A stretch of 35,362 nucleotides of DNA from Chara braunii (GCA_003427395.1 BFEA01000299.1:1205824-1241185), one strand, 5' to 3'; counted from the first letter of the stretch, positions 11,505 through 19,692 are shown. A program made the numbers and translations. The notes: generated by a model from the sequence alone, not told the origin.

Positions 11505-12263
11505 ATGAGACGCGCACGGATGTCACGACGGCCCACACACCCTCGGCCACCCACGAAAAGTGAAGGCGGATGGGAGGTATCGCTCCCGGCAAGCTACATG
11601 GTCCGAGGAATTGACACCGAATGGAGAGCCGTGACCTTGGGAAGGGACCAGGCGTTCATGATGGTAGAATGCTTGTGGAGTGGGATGAGGTTCGATAGGG
11701 GACCAGCGGACGACCCTTATATCGACCTAAAGGTAACAGGAACCGTATACCTGCCGGAGGCCGGATGGCACATGCTAGGAACGGAATTGGCACTGGGGCA
11801 TGAGCTGTTACTAATCTTCCAAAGGGCTACTAGGATAGTGGACCGGATAGGCCAGGAGGTGCAAGGAAGAAGGAATGTGGGGCTGAGAACCCGGGTGGAG
11901 GTAGGAGGATGGCGAGAGTTTAAGGCCCCAATAACGGGACTGTGGTGCCGAGTGCCTCGCTTCATGGTGGACTTGGTATTTGGCAGCCTCTCAAGGGCAA
12001 GAAGCCTGGTGGAGTCGACTCTAGCCTGGAACCACTACTTTCGTCCGCAAACGACGGGGGTGTTTTACGATGTGTCAGTTAGGCACGGGCCGTTTTGGGG
12101 AAACCAGACCCGTGAACTACTCGAACTCATCGAAATCCTGATATTCGGGTTACCACGCATGACGTTTGAGGAATATGAACCAATAATTATCAGGGAAATA
12201 GAAATGGGAGAAAACTATCTTGCAGAACTGGATGAGCAAGACAGGCCTGAGGGACCGGCGTGA
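11505..12263 (+). CDS. Quartet copy D: unrecognised protein, 252 aa
   Basis: Fourth copy, open throughout. The ATG at 11505 follows an acceptor-like ACTGTGCAG ending at 11481; a TAA at 11490-11492 in the same frame excludes an earlier start. Landmarks: GWEVSLPASY, FMMVECLW, KVTGTVYLPEAGWHMLG, ELALGHELLLIFQRA, VEVGGWREFKAPI, RVPRFMVDLVFGS, RHGPFWGNQTRELLELI, IIIREIEMGENYLAEL. It starts with an Arg/Pro-rich stretch and ends in a short acidic tail. The TGA stop overlaps a GTGAGA hexamer. As the least damaged copy it is the best query for a homology search. Product unknown. Confidence 0.68.
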   Translation: MRRARMSRRPTHPRPPTKSEGGWEVSLPASYMVRGIDTEWRAVTLGRDQAFMMVECLWSGMRFDRGPADDPYIDLKVTGTVYLPEAGWHMLGTELALGHELLLIFQRATRIVDRIGQEVQGRRNVGLRTRVEVGGWREFKAPITGLWCRVPRFMVDLVFGSLSRARSLVESTLAWNHYFRPQTTGVFYDVSVRHGPFWGNQTRELLELIEILIFGLPRMTFEEYEPIIIREIEMGENYLAELDEQDRPEGPA

Positions 12264-12576
12264 GAAAGGAAAGTACCAGGGAAAAAGTAAAAGGTGGAAA
12301 ACCGGAATGAGAAGCTAGCCGTCAGCAAGAGAGTAGTGGTCGGAGTTCCGTCCCACCTAAGATCGTGGCAGGAGGGAACTGGGAAGACCACTCGAGCTGA
12401 AAGACGCTGGGGCATCCGGGTGTCAGGGAGTCAAAAGGGTTACCCTCGAGGGGAGGGCCACTAGCCTCAGACACCGCCCTAAGGGACCGGGGCACGACAG
12501 TGACAAAACGCTAAATCTCGGCAGCAAGCCTTCCGGTAGAAGAAAGACAGAACGGCGCCCTGTTGGAAATTGTTAG

Positions 12577-12707
12577 GTGAGTCGTCCCGACAAAAATAAG
12601 ACGGGAAAACATGAAAATAACTAAGAATAAGGGGACCTTAGGGCCCGGGAACTAGGGAAAATATGAACAACCGGCCGTTTCGCAAAAAAAAATTTTTCCT
12701 TGTGCAG
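12577..12707 (+). promoter_or_regulatory. Possible intron between copy D and the gag leader
   Basis: A strong donor-like TTAG/GTGAGT begins at 12577. A pyrimidine-rich acceptor TTTTTCCTTGTGCAG ends at 12707, giving 131 bp, a normal size for a small plant intron. The ATG at 12721 follows 13 bases later. This is a sequence-pattern inference only. Confidence 0.35.
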
Positions 12708-12720
12708 GGTAGGTAAAGGG

Positions 12721-13335
12721 ATGGCATTGGAAGAATAGGCTGAGGAACTGCGAAGCAAAGGAAGTCAGGGCACGGGTAGGGGTACGGAACGAAACGAAGC
12801 ATCAGTAAAGGATCGAGAGTCAGCAAAACCAGAGGGAACCAGGGAAGATGGGAAGGATCTTTCGACAGGCGAAAGTTCGGGGAAAACTGGGGGTAGCAAA
12901 AGAGGACCTCAGGAAAATAGGGAAGGAAGGGACAATGGAAGATCGAGTCCTCGAAACTCAGAAGGGACTACGCCCAAGAAAACGAAGGTCTCGAACGCCC
13001 GCCGCAAGCTGGCAGAGATAGAAAAGCGAACCGCAGAATATAAAGCGAGGGTTATGGAGGAAATGATGGCTGGGAATGAAAGGGACTCCCTGGGAGAAGG
13101 GTCGCGAGAGGAACGTAGGGTCATCCAGGGCGAAATCAAGCACGGAGGGAAGGATAACAACCATAAGGGAACGCCCAGCAAGAAAGGGAAGGAAAAGGGG
13201 GACGCTCCGACAGTGGAGGCAGAAAAGGCTACGACCCTGCCTGCTATGGACAACGGGACTAGCCGCCTGCCCGTCACACCAAAAGTAGCAAAGGGTTGCG
13301 ACGAAGGATGTGATCTTAGAACTTGCTTATACTAA
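12721..13335 (+). pseudogene. Basic N-terminal part of gag polyprotein, broken
   Basis: A reading frame from the ATG at 12721 has an early TAG (12736-12738) and then runs open to TAA at 13333-13335, in the same frame as the gag body that follows. It is rich in Lys, Arg, Glu, Gly and Ser, with a Lys/Arg patch (TPKKTKVSNARRKLAEIEKR) that could be a nuclear-localisation or nucleic-acid-binding segment and a predicted charged helix. Because frame and strand match gag and only the AT-rich stretch 13295-13380 separates them, I read it as the N-terminal part of one Gag protein rather than a separate gene. No catalytic domain is visible. Confidence 0.5.
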
Positions 13336-13380
13336 ATATACCATAAGTGGTAATTTGGCTTTTTGGCTTGGAAGTCTTTT
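13295..13380. other. AT-rich filler in gag carrying a 26-bp nad5 match
   Basis: Bases 13354-13379 are identical to 18327-18352, which lie inside the mitochondrial nad5 fragment. The surrounding stretch is more AT-rich than gag and brings two in-frame stops (13333 and 13351) into an otherwise continuous frame. This fits a small mitochondrial-derived or templated filler insertion; the outer limits are estimated. Confidence 0.5.
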
Positions 13381-15210
13381 TGGAGTCTCAGAGAAAGGGT
13401 GCTAGGATGGTTTGATCCTGAGGGTACGCCAAAGGCTGGGGAAAAGCAGGGGGATAGCAAGGAAGAAGAAGGGACCAGTCCGGCTGGTGAAGCAGGTAGC
13501 TCTGAGGGAGGTCTTAAGAAAATAGTAGTTACCCTCACCCGGTCTCTAAATAAGAATCAGGGGTATCTGGCCGATGCCAAGAAGAAACTCACTTTTGATG
13601 GGGCGAACATCACGGAGTTCATGATAGACTATGAGAACCTGGCAGCCTTGTTGAAATGGAGTGAGGAAGAGAAAATGCACCATTTGGGGCAGCATGTGTC
13701 ACTGAGTCTGGGTGGAGACATTATTGCCATCGTCGCCACTAGTGGATCTTGGAAGGAAACCAGAAACGAGATGATGAGGAAGTACCTAAAGGCGGAGAAG
13801 ATGGCAACAGAAGCCGAGTTGGCGGCAGTCCAAAGGAAGAACTATGCCACTTACAATGACTTCCTAAGGGCGTTTACTCTAGTGGCACTACGAATCCCCA
13901 GGGTAACAGACCGGATAATGAGTAAGTATTTCCTCAGGCATTTCTCCAAATTCGACAAAGATCAAATTCTTTCAGCTTACCAGCAGACTAGCAAGTTCGA
14001 GTACACTAAGGATGTGGACTTCAGCACGGTAACAGTCCTCGCAGAAAAGACAGTGGTGACCGATACGCTAACCCTGCTTAAGGAAGGAGAGGTTATAAAC
14101 TTGACTGGGAAGACGGGGGATAAGGTCAAGAAGGGGATAGAGAGCCTGCACGAACGAGTGCACGGGGTTGACAGCAAGATGGAAAGAATGGAAAATGTGC
14201 TATTAGTAATGCAGGCGCGGGTGTCCCGACCCGCCCGCCCTCCCCAAGAGGCCGTAGTTCCGGCAGCGGTAGCGAACCGGGGGTATGGCGGAAGGGATCT
14301 GGCCAATGAACAATGCAAGTATTGCACAATGGTCGGACATTTCGTGCGGACCTGCCCAAGACTCAACCATGATATCATGAGACAAAGATGCAGCAGGTCC
14401 CTTAAGGGTGAGATTCTCGGACCCCAGGGAGAGCGCGTAAATTGGAATTTGCCAGGAGGGATGCGGCGTGCCGTCATCATCCTGAGTAACTTGGATATAG
14501 CCGCCGTAGAAGCACAACCGGTAGCCGATATTGTCTGGGACCAACCGAGGGGACGTGGACCACAAGCCAATTTCATCCTAGAAGGCAATGGGCAGGATAG
14601 GGTAAACATCACCACCCGACGGGCCGGTGCGGAAAAGAAGCTTATTCGAGATACAGTAATAGAAGAAGTCGTAGGGACTAGCGAAGATCAAGGGGAAACC
14701 GAGACCGAAAAGCCGGAAAAGGTCTACGAAAAAGTCAGGGAGGAGGAGCCGGTAGACAAAGCAGTGGCGACAAAGAAAAAATTCAGATACCAAATTCCGA
14801 TTTTGACCGTGCCGAAAGTAGACGGTACACTGAGCAAACTGTTAGGTACCATGGTATCGGTATCCTTTCAGACCATGTTACAAGCAAGTCCGAGACTGCT
14901 TAAGAGTCTTAGGCAACTGTTAACGCGCAGGCGCGTGGAGGTGGAGGAGGCCCCGGAACCGCAGGAGCAGGAGACGGAAGAGGCAGAGGCACCCCAAGGC
15001 GTCTCCAACCTCCAAAGGATTCCTGGGGATTTGAAGGACCTGGAAAAGGCCTTTGCAGACATCCGCCTAAGCCTACCGGACCGAGAAGGGGGTGAAGTCA
15101 TGAGGGCGTCACCCGGGACAAAGCTTAGCTTCCATGCATTGCCCGTAGGAAAGCTGAAAATCCAAATCAGAACCCACCACACAGATGCATTAGTGGACGG
15201 CGGTGCATAA
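13381..15210 (+). CDS. gag: Ty3/gypsy-type Gag with CCHC zinc knuckle, running into protease
   Basis: Open frame of about 600 codons. The first ATG in the merged frame, at 13389 or earlier, is uncertain because the 5' end is filler. The N-terminal part has capsid-like helices ([20 protein letters not shown], then [11 protein letters not shown] and [15 protein letters not shown]). A single zinc knuckle follows near 14314-14355, [14 protein letters not shown], with the Cys-X2-Cys-X4-His-X4-Cys spacing of retroviral and Ty3 nucleocapsids. A charged linker ([20 protein letters not shown] type) leads to TDALVDGGA, where the protease active site begins, and the frame stops at 15208. The original element presumably made a Gag-Pol fusion in one frame. 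It would package element RNA into cytoplasmic particles. No intact copy remains because pol is broken. Confidence 0.8.
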   Translation, partial: WSLRERVLGWFDPEGTPKAGEKQGDSKEEEGTSPAGEAGSSEGGLKKIVVTLTRSLNKNQGYLADAKKKLTFDGANITEFMIDYENLAALLKWSEEEKMHHLGQHVSLSLGGDIIAIVATSGSWKETRNEMMRKYLKAEKMATEAELAAVQRKNYATYNDFLRAFTLVALRIPRVTDRIMSKYFLRHFSKFDKDQILSAYQQTSKFEYTKDVDFSTVTVLAEKTVVTDTLTLLKEGEVINLTGKTGDKVKKGIESLHERVHGVDSKMERMENVLLVMQARVSRPARPPQEAVVPAAVANRGYGGRDLANEQCKYCTMVGHFVRTCPRLNHDIMRQRCSRSLKGEILGPQGERVNWNLPGGMRRAVIILSNLDIAAVEAQPVADIVWDQPRGRGPQANFILEGNGQDRVNITTRRAGAEKKLIRDTVIEEVVGTSEDQGETETEKPEKVYEKVREEEPVDKAVATKKKFRYQIPILTVPKVDGTLSKLLGTMVSVSFQTMLQASPRLLKSLRQLLTRRRVEVEEAPEPQEQETEEAEAPQGVSNLQRIPGDLKDLEKAFADIRLSLPDREGGEVMRASPGTKLSFHALPVGKLKIQIRTHHTDALVDGGA

Positions 15211-15758
15211 ATTACCTCATACGACGGGACTTTGCAACAATTACCGACTGCATCGTAAACAAGGAAGTGACGGGGAGTATCCGGGGAGCTGGCGGGGAGA
15301 TTCCCTTTGCAGGGTACGTTACGAAATGCGCAGTCAGGGCGGGGATCAGGGAATCAATTTGGTCCTTCCAGCGGATAACCGTGATGGAAGGAATGGACCA
15401 TGACATAATTCTCGGAAGACTGTGGTGCGCCAATGTAGAGATGATAGGTATGCATCTGCATGATGGCACATACATGGTGGATATAGAGGACCCCGTGCCC
15501 GGCCGCGGAGAACTCCTCCGACTCCTTGAGACCGGAGGGGATCCTCCGAGGGGCAAGTTGGCAACTTGGTCGCCGACGTTCGAGGAGAGTGGGCGAAGGA
15601 GGGCATTCGCACGAATGGAAGGTATGAGCCAAAGGGTAGAAATCATGACTGAGGAAGCCTTTAGCAAGGAGTGGATCAAGATGGGTCTACCTCTAAAGAA
15701 GAGGAGGCAAGAGGACGAGGCCTGGAAGTTATGGTGGCGGAAAAAGAGTCGGAAGTAA
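15190..15758 (+). pseudogene. Retroelement aspartic protease, stop and frameshift at active site
   Basis: The catalytic loop A-L-V-D-G-G-A lies just before TAA at 15208; related elements continue with E-I-N, so GAA to TAA is likely. About ten bases later one base appears lost. The sequence resumes in the next frame as RRDFATITDCIVNKEVTGSI, then GGEIPFAGYVTKCAV, and the conserved flap and C-terminal part MDHDIILGRLW, typical of gypsy protease (hydrophobic-hydrophobic-L/I-G-x-x-W/F/Y). The Asp is followed by Gly-Gly rather than the usual Thr/Ser-Gly. The frame ends at 15756-15758. The product would have cleaved Gag-Pol; this copy cannot make it. Confidence 0.75.
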
Positions 15759-16045
15759 CTTGGGGCCAGTCTGCCCAAACCAAAGGAAGGCCGGAACGAA
15801 ACGCCCGAGGTGGTGCTTGAAATCCCAGACTCGTTACAAATCGTTAAGGCCATTAGGTACCACAAGGTGGGGGTGGACCCCGCAACGCTTGCTAAATGTG
15901 AAGACGGGGTCCGAAAGGGCTACTGTCTGAACGAGAAGTTAGTCAGCATCCAGCCCCGCGTCTTGGAGGTAGCAAGGCCGATCCCGACCGTTCATTTTTT
16001 AGGAGAACGATCCCAGGAGGAAGTGTGCGAAAATACAAACCCGTA
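15759..16045 (+). pseudogene. Pol linker between protease and RT
   Basis: Continues the protease frame after the TAA at 15756: PKPKEGRNETPEVVLEIPDS, IRYHKVGVDPATLAKCEDGV, then PRVLEVARPIPTVHFLGERS, ending at TAG around 16044. A frameshift near 16020 passes the reading to the RT frame. There is no catalytic motif here; in related elements this is the variable tether between protease and RT. Confidence 0.5.
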
Positions 16046-16870
16046 GGGAAGAAAGCCAACCCGGTTTCGATCCTAGTCGAAAAATTAAGGGAAGAGGCCA
16101 TGGAAAAGGAGGAAGAAATCCTGCGGATAATAAGGGAGAGGCGAGTAGCGGAAGGGCACCGGATACCTGATGAGATAGCGGATACAATGAAGATAGGGGT
16201 AGAAGGGTTCCTAACGGCGGAAGAGACTTGGTTGATAAGGAGGGCGTGCCAGGAATTTCACCTAGCTTTCGCCTTCAATGACCACCAAAAAGGCCGATTG
16301 GATGCAAAACTAATTTCCCTCGTTAGGATCCACACGGTGGAACACGAGTGCTGGAATGACAAGGGGCCCACCTACGAGTTCGGAATAGCTGCGGAAGTCA
16401 CTGAATTGCTCAGAGCCAAGATAGATTCGTTCGTGGCCAAACCCACCGCATCCCCCTACGCGAACAGGTGGTTTGTTTTTCGGAAGCCCAACAAATCGCC
16501 CAGATGGATCCAGGACTTGCAGAAGCTGAATGCGGTTACGATCCGGGATGCAGGATCACTCCCGCAGGCCGACCTACAAGAAAACCAGTTACCGCTCGAC
16601 GCGAGGGATAGACCGTACACCGCCATGCACACCCCTGTAGGACAGCTGCAAATGCAAGTGACTCTTATGGGCTTCACAAATGCTGTGGCAAAGGCACAAA
16701 GGAGGATGTTTGCGGTCGCAGGGGACATGTTCCCGGAAAAATGTGAACCCTACATAGATGACAATCCCATAAAAGGCGTGCGAGACAGAGGTCCAGCCGG
16801 GCATACGGAAGTTTGTCTGGGATCATCTATAGGATATCAAGGATCTGCTCCAACGATTCCTGGTATATAA
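16025..16870 (+). pseudogene. pol: Ty3/gypsy reverse transcriptase, motif A deleted
   Basis: Recognisable blocks: the N-terminal approach (EETWLIRRACQEFHLAFAFN), ANRWFVFRKPNKSPRWIQDL with QKLNAV (finger region and template grip), the B-box TPVGQLQMQVTLMGFTNA with AKAQRRM, and the polymerase signature Y-I-D-D at about 16751-16762. Between QADLQ and QLPLDARDRPYT the expected segment with the motif-A catalytic Asp (D-L-x-S-G-Y in relatives) is missing, an in-frame deletion of roughly 15-25 residues. After IKG the frame is lost. The active site needs three Asp residues, so this RT would be inactive even if translated. Confidence 0.85.
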
Positions 16871-17158
16871 TATCATCGCAAGCGGACCAAAGAGCATCCT
16901 GGCGGTCCCAGAAGTGACTATATTGGGGTTTCGCTGTGGGGCCTATGGAAGAAAACCAGACCCGACTAAGACGGATAAGATCTCCCAATGGTCGACGCCT
17001 ATGCGCACCACGACGGAGGTACGAGCCTTCCTAGGGGTAGTCGGATTCTGGAGGATCTTTATCAAAGGGTTCGCAAAGATAGCAGAACCTATCCGCGCAA
17101 TGATTAGGGAAGGAGGGACTATGGAATGGACGGAGGATAGGGAGGCGGCAGTCCAGAC
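16871..17158 (+). pseudogene. pol: RT thumb/connection region, frameshifted
   Basis: From about 16805 the family sequence continues in another frame: KFVWDHL, an in-frame TAG (probably CAG, since relatives read H-L-Q-D), DIKDLLQRFLVYNIIASGPK, SILAVPEVTILGFRCGAYGR, then KTDKISQWSTPMRTTTEVRA with FLGVVGFWRIFIKGFAKIAE. This is the typical gypsy stretch between RT and RNase H. It ends at [10 protein letters not shown], where mitochondrial DNA begins; the next residues, T-L-K-D-I-L, resume at 21604. Confidence 0.85.
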
Positions 17159-17382
17159 GAGAAGTATGGGATATGTTTGGTGTGTATTTTTCCAACCATC
17201 CTGATTTACGTCGTATATTAACAGATTATGGTTTTGAGGGTCATCCGTTACGAAAAGACTTTCCCTTAAGTGGATATGTGGAAGTACGATACGATGATTC
17301 AGAGAAACGTGTGATTTCTGAGCCTATTGAAATGACTCAAGAATTTCGTTATTCTTTTTTCATCAATCAAATCAAAGGCTAA
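17159..17382 (+). pseudogene. nad9: nad9 3' fragment (mitochondrial complex I subunit)
   Basis: Starts inside the gene at E-V-W-D-M-F-G-V and gives [20 protein letters not shown], then [18 protein letters not shown] and [17 protein letters not shown]. This is the highly conserved C-terminal half of NADH dehydrogenase subunit 9 (30-kDa subunit, peripheral arm of complex I). After F-R-Y the usual aromatic/acidic tail is replaced by SFFINQIKG and a stop that falls inside trnC, so the 3' end is probably a junction. The N-terminal half is absent. It is not expected to be functional in the nucleus. Confidence 0.92.
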
Positions 17383-17447
17383 GTAACATAAAGGTAATGT
17401 ATTGGACTGCAAATCCACGAATGATGGTTCGAATCCGTCCTTANCCT
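17377..17447 (+). tRNA. trnC: trnC(GCA), mitochondrial tRNA-Cys copy
   Basis: 71 nt with acceptor arms GGCTAAG and CTTANCC, anticodon stem-loop TGGACTGCAAATCCA (anticodon GCA) and T-arm ATGGTTCGAATCCGT. The single N at 17444 lies in the acceptor stem opposite C3, so G is expected. The tRNA is complete apart from that ambiguity and begins within the last codons of the nad9 frame. Confidence 0.88.
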
Positions 17448-17497
17448 ACTTACTCGGCAAGTTGACCAAGTTGAGTTTCTTAAGAGATTGATGTTGC

Positions 17498-17601
17498 CTG
17501 TTTAGAAGTGGATTCGAACCACTGAACACTGAAGTTCGATGGCCAAACTTGGACGGGACGGAACCACTTCCTTTTTCTTGCGGATCGAGCTAAACAGGCA
17601 T
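17498..17601 (-). ncRNA. tRNA-like foldback, unidentified
   Basis: Minus strand: a perfect 11-base terminal stem (TGCCTGTTTAG at 17498-17508 with CTAAACAGGCA at 17591-17601) encloses a T-arm-like AGTGGTTCGAATCCACT at about 17510-17526. The 5' side reads GCCTGTTTAGCTC, like the start of a tRNA, but the interior is too long and no clear anticodon arm can be drawn. It may be a damaged or intron-disrupted mitochondrial tRNA, or the 3' part of the adjacent group II intron. Confidence 0.35.
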
Positions 17602-17945
17602 TAGCTAAAATGGGTAATATGGGTTTTGTCCATACTCAGTGTTAATTGGAGTTTGTCTCTAAGGAACGATTCCAATTCAGATCTCAGTTTCACTGCTTCT
17701 GATCGTGGACCAGAGATTGCTACTAGAAAATCATCTGCGAAGCGGATGTAATGCATCCTTCGGTTCCAATGCGTGGGATTCAGACGCGAAGCGTCTGCTC
17801 TTCGAGCCTTGTTATATTCACGGATAGTTGTTTCTATAAAGTGGTCGAGTTCATTAAGGTATATATTTGATAGTAGGGGACTAAGGCCGAAGGGCCGCCG
17901 CCTGGCGGCGCCTATGGTCGCCTCTTCAATCTCTCCGTGTGGCAT
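17601..17945 (-). pseudogene. Group II intron reverse transcriptase/maturase, C-terminal part
   Basis: Minus-strand frame beginning MPHGEIEEATIG and containing SPLLSNIYLNELDHF, then MHYIRFADDFLVAISG with the F-A-D-D catalytic signature of group II intron RTs, and FLRDKLQLTLSMDKTHITHF. The usual G-x-P-Q-G-G/S-P block before SPLLSN is replaced by AARRRPFGL, encoded by a GC-rich palindromic stretch (17883-17911), which looks like a small insertion. The maturase domain X and any endonuclease are missing; the frame stops at 17601. It continues the 18003-18272 segment after a break. Confidence 0.85.
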
Positions 17946-18002
17946 ATGAAAAAAAGCTTCACAGGAAACACTTCTTTCGCAAACTCGTTTTGTAGTACAA
18001 TC

Positions 18003-18272
18003 TCACAAAGGTTCCGCTGTACACCGACTCATCAGTGCTTTGGTTCCGTTGATTTCAGGTTGGGGATTTTTGATAATTTGCATGATAACGTTGTGATCTA
18101 TAGAATCAAAACAGTTAGTTATGTCGCCTTCGATGGCCCACGTTTGGTGTTTTTTTATTCCTACATGGAGGCTCGCAAGAGTCAGAGCTGCGGCGGAGCC
18201 TCTACCAGGCTGAAAAGCATGACTGCAATCAATAAATTTCTCTTCGTAGATCATCTCCAGTATGACGTGCAT
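18003..18272 (-). pseudogene. Group II intron reverse transcriptase, N-terminal part
   Basis: Minus-strand frame with [60 protein letters not shown] and MQIIKN. F-Q/R-P-G-R-G and G-D-I-x-N-C-F-D (catalytic Asp of motif A) are group II intron RT motifs. It is followed after PQPEINGTKA by sequence unlike the family and by a stop, then by the 17601-17945 portion. The two pieces together are one maturase broken by a short scrambled stretch (17946-18045). It came from an intron of a mitochondrial gene that cannot be identified here. Confidence 0.85.
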
Positions 18273-18312
18273 AGCTTTTTGGACTATTTTGAAGATAAAG
18301 CGGCCTCTTACA

Positions 18313-18549
18313 ATGTCGGTCGCTTTTTTGGCTTTTTGGCTTGGAAGTCTTTCTGTATTTTTGACTTCTTATTATTCTTTTCGTTTACTTTTTCTCACTT
18401 TTCTTGCTCCAACCAATGCTTTTAAGCGAGACATCGAAAGATGTCATGATGCTCCTACTCTGATGGCAATCCCTTTAATACTTTTGGCTTTTGGAAGTCC
18501 TTTTGTAGGATATTTGGCCAAAGATATGATAATCCGTTTGAACGTTTAA
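18313..18549 (+). pseudogene. nad5: nad5 fragment (mitochondrial complex I)
   Basis: Gives [72 protein letters not shown], a conserved C-terminal-half segment of NADH dehydrogenase subunit 5, with hydrophobic spans of the proton-pumping arm. It ends at TAA 18547-18549 after IRLNV, short of the normal C-terminus. The 26 bases at 18327-18352 recur exactly in the gag filler at 13354-13379. Confidence 0.92.
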
Positions 18550-18734
18550 ATACATTCTACTCATATTTCAATTCACAAGTATTACATAAATCCTAAGTCT
18601 CCAATTAAGTGGGGCTTATTAGAGAATCCTCTTCCTATCCAACGTATATATAGCTTGGCTAGCCTACCTCTTTCTCTGGTGTCGATCGAGGCGCGTTAGC
18701 GGAATTTCCCAGTTTCGAAATCGGATATTATATT
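18550..18734. other. Mitochondrial-like spacer between nad5 and nad4 pieces
   Basis: AT-rich sequence with no frame I can assign. It may include further nad5 or intergenic mitochondrial DNA, and contains at least one junction. Confidence 0.4.
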
Positions 18735-18970
18735 ATGAAAGCTTTAGACGCAAGATATACTCCGTGTTCCATTTGGCTCTATAATCGTGTTGTGTTTGGA
18801 AATTTCAAGCCGTATTTCATTCATAAGTTCTCCGATTTAAACAGAAGAGAATTTTTCATGTTTTTACCTTTTGTAATTGGAGTTGTTTGGATGGGTGTTT
18901 ATCCTGAGGTATTCCTAGAGTGTATGCATACCTCTGTAAGTAATTTAGTACAACATGGGAAATTTGGGCC
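18735..18970 (+). pseudogene. nad4: nad4 3' fragment (mitochondrial complex I)
   Basis: After a short unrelated lead, the frame reads [66 protein letters not shown], the C-terminal end of NADH dehydrogenase subunit 4. The natural end is close to H-G-K-F; the remaining Lys/Thr-rich residues to the stop near 19040 are read from the opposite-strand tatC piece, so the junction lies near 18970. Confidence 0.92.
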
Positions 18971-19274
18971 AACTAGGAATAACAAAACACCAAATTTGAT
19001 AACTGAAAAAAGGAAAACAAAAAAAAAGGGCGAAGCTTAGGGAAATTTGCATATATGTTTTCAAAGCTTCAGTCATTTGTGCGCAAATAAATGATGGTTT
19101 TTCTATGCGTAGAACAAGAAAAGGTTTAGCTAATAAAAAAACAAATTCTTCTGAGAAACAATAACAAGTCAATAAAGTGAAAACAAAACAAATAAAAATC
19201 CACAAAAAACGAATTCGAGCTTCCTCGATAATCATTTTCAATACTGAATTCATTATCCGTAAATTAACATACAT
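18971..19274 (-). pseudogene. tatC: tatC (mttB) 5' fragment, mitochondrial translocase
   Basis: Minus strand: [76 protein letters not shown]. This is the N-terminal region of the mitochondrial TatC/MttB membrane protein with its first hydrophobic helices and the conserved T-E-A and S-Y-Q-I-W-C-F motifs. The rest (most of about 250 residues) is missing; the last codons read into reversed nad4. It lies just beyond trnS on the same strand. Confidence 0.88.
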
Positions 19275-19278
19275 GAAC

Positions 19279-19362
19279 GGATGAAGAGGGATTCGAACCC
19301 CCGATATTTTGTAATATGTCAGTTTTCAAGACTGATACCTTCAACCACTCAGACATCCATCC
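19279..19362 (-). tRNA. trnS: trnS(UGA), mitochondrial tRNA-Ser copy
   Basis: 84 nt on the minus strand. Acceptor GGATGGA pairs with TTCATCC, the anticodon loop reads TCTTGAAAA (anticodon TGA), a variable arm is present (ATATTACAAAATAT, class II tRNA) and the T-arm is GGGGGTTCGAATCCCTC. It appears complete. Any plus-strand frame across it is a shadow. Confidence 0.93.
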
Positions 19363-19454
19363 AAAGCAAAGACGCCCCTTGTACCTTTCTTTCCACTCCA
19401 TCAAACACATCGCCAGTGAAGATAAGATCCGGGCCGGGTTTTTTCCCATCTACT

Positions 19455-19604
19455 ACAAATCAAAGTATGCTAAGAAAAACGATGTTGCTTTACAAAGATG
19501 CTAAATTTCAACAACGCTGGATCTCTGAGATGAAATTATTGAATCCTAAATTTTCGGAACAGATTGACTTGATATTGCAATCAAAACAAAAACTCAGAGA
19601 ATGA
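19455..19604 (+). pseudogene. Unidentified mitochondrial-like reading frame end
   Basis: About 45 codons ending at TGA: LRKTMLLYKDAKFQQRWISE, MKLLNPKFSEQIDLILQSKQ, KLRE. AT-rich like its neighbours and ending in a Lys-rich helix; probably the C-terminus of a mitochondrial gene that I cannot name. Upstream sequence to 19363 gives no match. Confidence 0.35.
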
Positions 19605-19635
19605 TATAGTCCATTTTTGATTTAAATTCAAAATG

Positions 19636-19692
19636 ACCCTGGTAGTCCATGCCGTAAACGATGAGTGTTGGTCCTTGGTCTACGCCCGGTGG
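19636..19692 (+). rRNA. rrn18: rrn18 internal fragment (mitochondrial SSU rRNA)
   Basis: Contains ACCCTGGTAGTCCATGCCGT then AAACGATGAGTG, the near-universal 790-loop region of small-subunit rRNA, followed by plant-mitochondrial-like TTGGTCCTTGGTCTACG. Only about 57 bases are recognisable. It is separate from, and opposite in strand to, the rrn18 3' end at 20313. Confidence 0.88.

Noticed and set aside
13977-14615. 212-codon minus-strand frame
   Set aside because: Antisense shadow of the gag body, which has a zinc knuckle and family motifs.
19281-19604. 107-codon plus frame
   Set aside because: Its first part reads through the complement of trnS(UGA); only the last 45 codons look mitochondrial.
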